From an uncultured Verrucomicrobia subdivision 3 bacterium (GTDB lineage Bacteria; Verrucomicrobiota; Verrucomicrobiia; Limisphaerales; DASXHY01), in assembly GCA_937890005.1 (NCBI GenBank), contig CALBZA010000004.1:62001-126000 (forward strand): a stretch of DNA of 64,000 nucleotides, written 5' to 3'. Of the stretch, positions 60,634 through 64,000 are shown in pieces. Within the stretch, counting starts at the first letter, position 1; every line of letters begins with the position of its first letter. The notes under the pieces are model-generated. The model had not been told where the DNA came from. It saw only the letters and a program-made list of their open reading frames with translations, and did no database searches. Position numbers and translations under genes: made by a program.

Positions 60634-61725
60634 CTAGGACGCGCTCGGGCCGGCAGGCAGAAGAACGATGAAGGTTGTGCCTTTGCCCACGACACTCTCC
60701 ACGTGAATTTTCCCGTGATGCTGGCGAACAATCCGGCGCGTGACGGCCAGCCCCAGTCCGGTGCCGGTCTGCTTGGTGGTGAAGAACGGCTCGAAAATGT
60801 GACCGAGCTTGTCCGCCGGAATTCCCGCTCCCGTGTCACTGATCCGAATCCGCAGCCACTGCTTCGGCGAAGCTTCCTCGCGCAGTTCACCGGAACCGAC
60901 ATCCGGAACAAGATCCGTGCTGACGGAAAGGATGCCTTCGCTCTCAATGGATTCCACCGCATTGAACAGGAGGTTTACGAAGGCCTGTTCCAGCTGGTGA
61001 TCATCGCCAATCAACGCATCCGGTGTCGCCGAAAACTCGCTTTTGAAAGCGATTTGCTTGTGACGCTTCCCGTGCTGCACGAGCCGGACGCAGTGGTCGA
61101 GAACCTTGTGCAGTGCGATCGACGAAAACCTGGGCTGCGCCGGGGCGGCGAACCGCAGCATCTGGCTGACGATCGAGTCCACTCGTCCGACTTCGCGCCG
61201 AACAATCGATGCGAGATCGGAATCAGAATTTTTTTCCAGCAACAGATCCGTGAACGTGCGCACCGCCACGAGGGCATTCTTGATTTCATGCGCCATGCTG
61301 GCTGAGAGCGTTCCAACACTGGCCAGCCGGTCGAGGCGACGGAGGTTCTGCTCCATTTCGTCGCTGGAATTGTCGCGCTTGATTGCGACCACAACGCCGC
61401 GGGCATCTGACACGGATCGTGCGGCGTTGACGACGACCGGCACCGAGCCGGCGGAGCCGCAGAGATTCATGTGCCGGTTGACCACGGCGGACTGGCTTTG
61501 CTGCACCTCACGAATGATGTGACGCAGCGTTTCGGGAAGTTCCTCCAGCTGTTTGGGAAATCCGGGTTGGACGGCTTTGAGTGTGCGTTCGGCCTCGGCG
61601 GTGATGGCCGAGATTTTATCGCCAGAATCCACGAGAAGAATGCCGCTGGCAACGCTTGCCCGGAGCATGTTTTCGAACGTTCCCTGCCAGCCCGCATCCA
61701 TTTCAACTGGGCTTTCAATAAGCAT
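60634..61725 (-). CDS. PAS-containing sensor histidine kinase
   Basis: A 363-residue soluble kinase. A PAS-like domain (about 15-115: NMLRASVASGILLVDSGDKI, then RHMNLCGSAGSVPVVVNAA) precedes HisKA with H-box SMAHEIKNALVAVRTF and a HATPase_c domain (NLLFNAVESIESEG, ISDTGAGIPADKLGHIFEPF, GTGLGLAVTRRIV). No receiver or membrane helix is present. Such NtrB-like kinases usually act with an NtrC-type regulator, but none is adjacent; the metallophosphoesterase gene follows by 2 bp. The start MLIESPVEMD is preferred to an upstream Met. Confidence 0.88.
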   Translation of the reverse strand: MLIESPVEMDAGWQGTFENMLRASVASGILLVDSGDKISAITAEAERTLKAVQPGFPKQLEELPETLRHIIREVQQSQSAVVNRHMNLCGSAGSVPVVVNAARSVSDARGVVVAIKRDNSSDEMEQNLRRLDRLASVGTLSASMAHEIKNALVAVRTFTDLLLEKNSDSDLASIVRREVGRVDSIVSQMLRFAAPAQPRFSSIALHKVLDHCVRLVQHGKRHKQIAFKSEFSATPDALIGDDHQLEQAFVNLLFNAVESIESEGILSVSTDLVPDVGSGELREEASPKQWLRIRISDTGAGIPADKLGHIFEPFFTTKQTGTGLGLAVTRRIVRQHHGKIHVESVVGKGTTFIVLLPAGPSAS

Positions 61726-61894
61726 GACTCGTATGCACCGAATCCGCACTATTTCCGCGAACGCCGACCCAATAACCCGCAGCTGCGCTTCCATCCCTCC
61801 CGCCTGTGCGACGGGAACACAAACGACCGTAAATCATTGGGCCGCATCAAAACTGATCAGCCCTTGTAAATCAATGGTTAACAGGAAATATCTG

Positions 61895-62917
61895 TTACGC
61901 CTTCTGCTTCTGCGCCTCCAGCTGTTTCTCCAGCTGAGTCACACGCCGAAGCAGATCGGGCAAATGCTGGATCGCGATCATCTGGCGTTTCGTCTGGCGA
62001 TCCGGTTGTGCGGGCGATCCCAGCCATTTCTCACCGTCAGGGATGTTGTTCATCACGCCGGATTGAGCAGCGACCTGCACCTGATTCCCGATTCGCAAAT
62101 GTCCCGCGACGCCCACCTGTCCCGCAAAGATCGCGTAGTTGCCGACCTTCGTGCTGCCGGCGATGCCCACTTGTGAAATCACGAGACAACCGTCCCCGAG
62201 CACCACGTTGTGTGCGATCTGCACGAGGTTGTCGATCTTCGTGCCCTTGCCAATAATCGTCGGCCCGAGCGCGCCGCGATCGATCGTGACATTGGCGCCA
62301 ATCTCCACGTCGTCCTTGATGATCACGTTGCCGATCTGCGGCACCTTTCGATGAACACCGTTGTCCTGCACATAACCGAACCCGTCCGAACCGATCACCG
62401 TTCCTGAATGAATGCGCACCCGGTTGCCGATTTCTGTGCGCGGATAGAGGACGACGTTCGGAAAAAGAGTCACTTCCTCGCCAAGCTGCGACCCGGCGCC
62501 AACATGATTGCCGCCTTGAAGAACTGATCGCGCCCCGATCCGCACGCCTTCGCCAATCACGCAATACGGACCGACATGCACCGAGGCATCCACCTTCGCA
62601 CTTGGATGCACGGCGGCAGTCGGATGAATGCCGGCAGGTGGAACCGGTTCCGGAAAGAAAAGCGCCAGGGCCTTTGCAAAAGCAATCCGCGCATTCGGAA
62701 CCACGATCAGCGCCTTCGACGATGTTCCGGCTCCACTTACGATGATCGCTGACGCTGCGCTTTGTTCGGCCTGGGCGAGGTATTCGGCATTCTCCGCGAA
62801 TGTCAGATCGCCCGCCTTGGCGCGATCCGCGGGAGCAAAACCAGTGAGAAGAGTGGAGGAATCACCAATCACTTCGCCATTGAGGTGTTTGGCAATTTCA
62901 GCAGCGGTAAAAGGCAT
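61895..62917 (-). CDS. lpxD: UDP-3-O-acylglucosamine N-acyltransferase LpxD
   Basis: A 340-residue lipid A biosynthesis enzyme that adds an N-linked 3-hydroxyacyl chain to UDP-3-O-acyl-glucosamine. The N-terminal uridine-binding domain (TAAEIAKHLNGEVIGD, AGDLTFAENAEY) is followed by hexapeptide repeats of a left-handed beta helix (VHPSAKVDASVHVGPYCVIG) and the catalytic His236 in VQIAHNVVLGDG. A C-terminal coiled coil completes it. The start MPFTAAEIAK is the family start. It is divergent from the Gfo/Idh gene and shows that the organism makes lipid A. Confidence 0.92.
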   Translation of the reverse strand: MPFTAAEIAKHLNGEVIGDSSTLLTGFAPADRAKAGDLTFAENAEYLAQAEQSAASAIIVSGAGTSSKALIVVPNARIAFAKALALFFPEPVPPAGIHPTAAVHPSAKVDASVHVGPYCVIGEGVRIGARSVLQGGNHVGAGSQLGEEVTLFPNVVLYPRTEIGNRVRIHSGTVIGSDGFGYVQDNGVHRKVPQIGNVIIKDDVEIGANVTIDRGALGPTIIGKGTKIDNLVQIAHNVVLGDGCLVISQVGIAGSTKVGNYAIFAGQVGVAGHLRIGNQVQVAAQSGVMNNIPDGEKWLGSPAQPDRQTKRQMIAIQHLPDLLRRVTQLEKQLEAQKQKA

Positions 62918-63058
62918 AAATGAATACGGACACGTCTTACAAACTCCTGCAGGCCAGCCGGATCGCGCTGATTTAACGGATTGCCGGAGTGGAATGCCTG
63001 GAACAAGTCGCCGATTGACTTGAAAAACGTGGGTCACTATAAAGTCGGCGGACGTTAA

Positions 63059-63075
63059 TTCAACCCCAACTTTCT
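63059..63075 (+). promoter_or_regulatory. TTCAACCCC leader motif before the Gfo/Idh gene
   Basis: TTCAACCCCAACTTTCT directly precedes the ATG at 63076. It is the same pattern and spacing as before nirA, the porin and nrtA. No Shine-Dalgarno sequence is visible at this start either. Confidence 0.35.
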
Positions 63076-64000
63076 ATGGCCAGGACACTGCGCGTCGGGA
63101 TGGTCGGTTACCGTTTCATGGGTAAAGCCCATTCAAATGCGTGGAGGCAGGCTCCAAAGTTTTTCCCCCTCAAAGCGCACGTCGAGCTTCACACCATCTG
63201 CGGACGCGATCCCGCCGGGGTTCAAACGGCGCGCGCGCAACTCGGCTGGCAGCACGCTTCGACCGACTGGCGCGAAATCGTTGAATCGCCGCTGATCGAT
63301 ATCGTCGATATCGCCACGCCGACCGATTCGCACGCGGAGATTGCGATCGCTGCGCTTCAAAGCGGCAAACATGTTCTTTGCGAGAAACCGCTCGCGCTCA
63401 ATCTCAAGCAGGCGCAAGCCATGTGGAACGCAGCTCAGAAATCCCGCTGCGTTCACATGGTCTGTCACAACTACCGGCGTGTCCCGGCAATCGCACTCGC
63501 CAAGCGAATGATCACTGAGGGCGCGCTAGGGCGGATCTTTCACTATCGCGCACGCTACGCGCAGGATCGCCTGGTCGATCCCGATTTCCCCCTCGACTGG
63601 CGTTTGCAAAAGGAATTCAGCGGCAGCGGGGTTCATGCGGACATCAATTCACACATCATCGACCTCGGTCGTTATCTCGTGGGCGAATTCGAGGAAGTCT
63701 GCGGATTCACCAACACATTCATATCGGAACGTCCCATCCCCGAGCCACCCGCCAAATCCAATGGCATTCACACCAAATCTGTTCGTCGGATGGGGAAGGT
63801 GACTGTTCCCGATTCCGCGATGTTCATCGGCAGGATGACGGGTGGCGCACTCGCGAATCTCGAAGCCACCCGTTATGCGCTTGGACGACGCAACCACATG
63901 GAGATCGAAATCAACGGAAGCAAAGGATCCATCTTCTTCGATTTCGAGGACATGAACCGGCTGAAGTATTATTGCGGCGACGATCCCAAGGACCGGCAGG
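63076..64000 (+). CDS. Gfo/Idh/MocA-family oxidoreductase (C-terminus beyond window)
   Basis: About 308 residues of an NAD(P)-dependent sugar or inositol dehydrogenase-like protein; the stop lies outside the window. The Rossmann start RVGMVGYRFMGKAHSNAW, the DIATPTDSHAEIAI loop and the catalytic-region EKPLAL are typical. The second alpha/beta domain begins near GRIFHYRARYAQDRL, and HADINSHIIDLGRYL holds the usual conserved His and Asp. The substrate is not evident. The start follows the leader motif TTCAACCCC. Confidence 0.88.
   Translation, partial: MARTLRVGMVGYRFMGKAHSNAWRQAPKFFPLKAHVELHTICGRDPAGVQTARAQLGWQHASTDWREIVESPLIDIVDIATPTDSHAEIAIAALQSGKHVLCEKPLALNLKQAQAMWNAAQKSRCVHMVCHNYRRVPAIALAKRMITEGALGRIFHYRARYAQDRLVDPDFPLDWRLQKEFSGSGVHADINSHIIDLGRYLVGEFEEVCGFTNTFISERPIPEPPAKSNGIHTKSVRRMGKVTVPDSAMFIGRMTGGALANLEATRYALGRRNHMEIEINGSKGSIFFDFEDMNRLKYYCGDDPKDRQ

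Noticed and set aside
1..64000. tRNA or rRNA genes
   Set aside because: Several GGTTCGAAT-like strings were checked; all lie in coding sequence without a cloverleaf, so no tRNA or rRNA is claimed.

Overview
The window most likely comes from a Gram-negative member of the Verrucomicrobiota, near the Pedosphaera/Limisphaerales group. The evidence is a PEP-CTERM protein beside a giant RHS/YD-repeat protein, an SBBP beta-propeller protein, an LPS outer membrane (LpxD, BamA, Skp/OmpH), RNase Y, and a planctomycete/verrucomicrobial style of nitrate assimilation (molybdopterin nitrate reductase, DmsB-DmsC fusion, NirA, CysJ-like flavoprotein). This placement is inferred from gene content; no rRNA or tRNA gene was seen.

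Layout. 1-9626 (minus): a PEP-CTERM protein followed 29 bp later by a secreted RHS/YD-repeat protein of more than 2,980 residues that runs off the left edge. 9826-15828: two signal-less NrtA/NasS-like nitrate-binding proteins flank a large hybrid PAS histidine kinase. 16449-33709 (minus): a nitrate assimilation region. In transcription order it holds a third NasS-like sensor, nrtA, nrtB, two nrtC/D-type ATPases, a MOSC protein, mobA, an alginate-export-type porin, a CysJ-like NADPH flavoprotein, nirA, a dmsBC fusion and narB. A divergent LysR regulator (33786-34706) caps it. 34707-37571: a PIN-domain gene and a small partner gene bracketed by two related hairpin repeats, then rarA and a mosaic of short repeats. 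37572-63075: mostly housekeeping genes: 5-formyl-THF cyclo-ligase, rny, aldo/keto reductase, skp, SBBP protein, bamA, dnaB, dusB, gmhA-like, uvrC, rpsU, gamma-carbonic anhydrase, MBL hydrolase, nrdR, GDSL and GH43 enzymes, metallophosphoesterase, a second histidine kinase and lpxD. 63076-64000: a partial Gfo/Idh/MocA oxidoreductase.

How the nitrate genes fit together (inference): the porin and NrtABCD import nitrate. NarB, fed by the membrane DmsBC-like subunit, reduces it to nitrite, and NirA with a CysJ-like NADPH flavoprotein reduces nitrite to ammonium. MobA and the MOSC protein serve the molybdenum cofactor. Three cytosolic NrtA paralogues, a PAS kinase and a LysR protein are the likely sensors; no NasT partner is visible.

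The least ordinary material is small. Three separate repeat-bounded elements sit in the gaps of the nitrate region: a Y1 transposase element, a four-helix-bundle gene with a TGA at a conserved Trp, and an empty relative of the latter. A leader upstream of the gamma-carbonic anhydrase can fold into an 11-bp helix with a possible pseudoknot followed by an intrinsic terminator. A TTCAAMCCC motif recurs just before several start codons.
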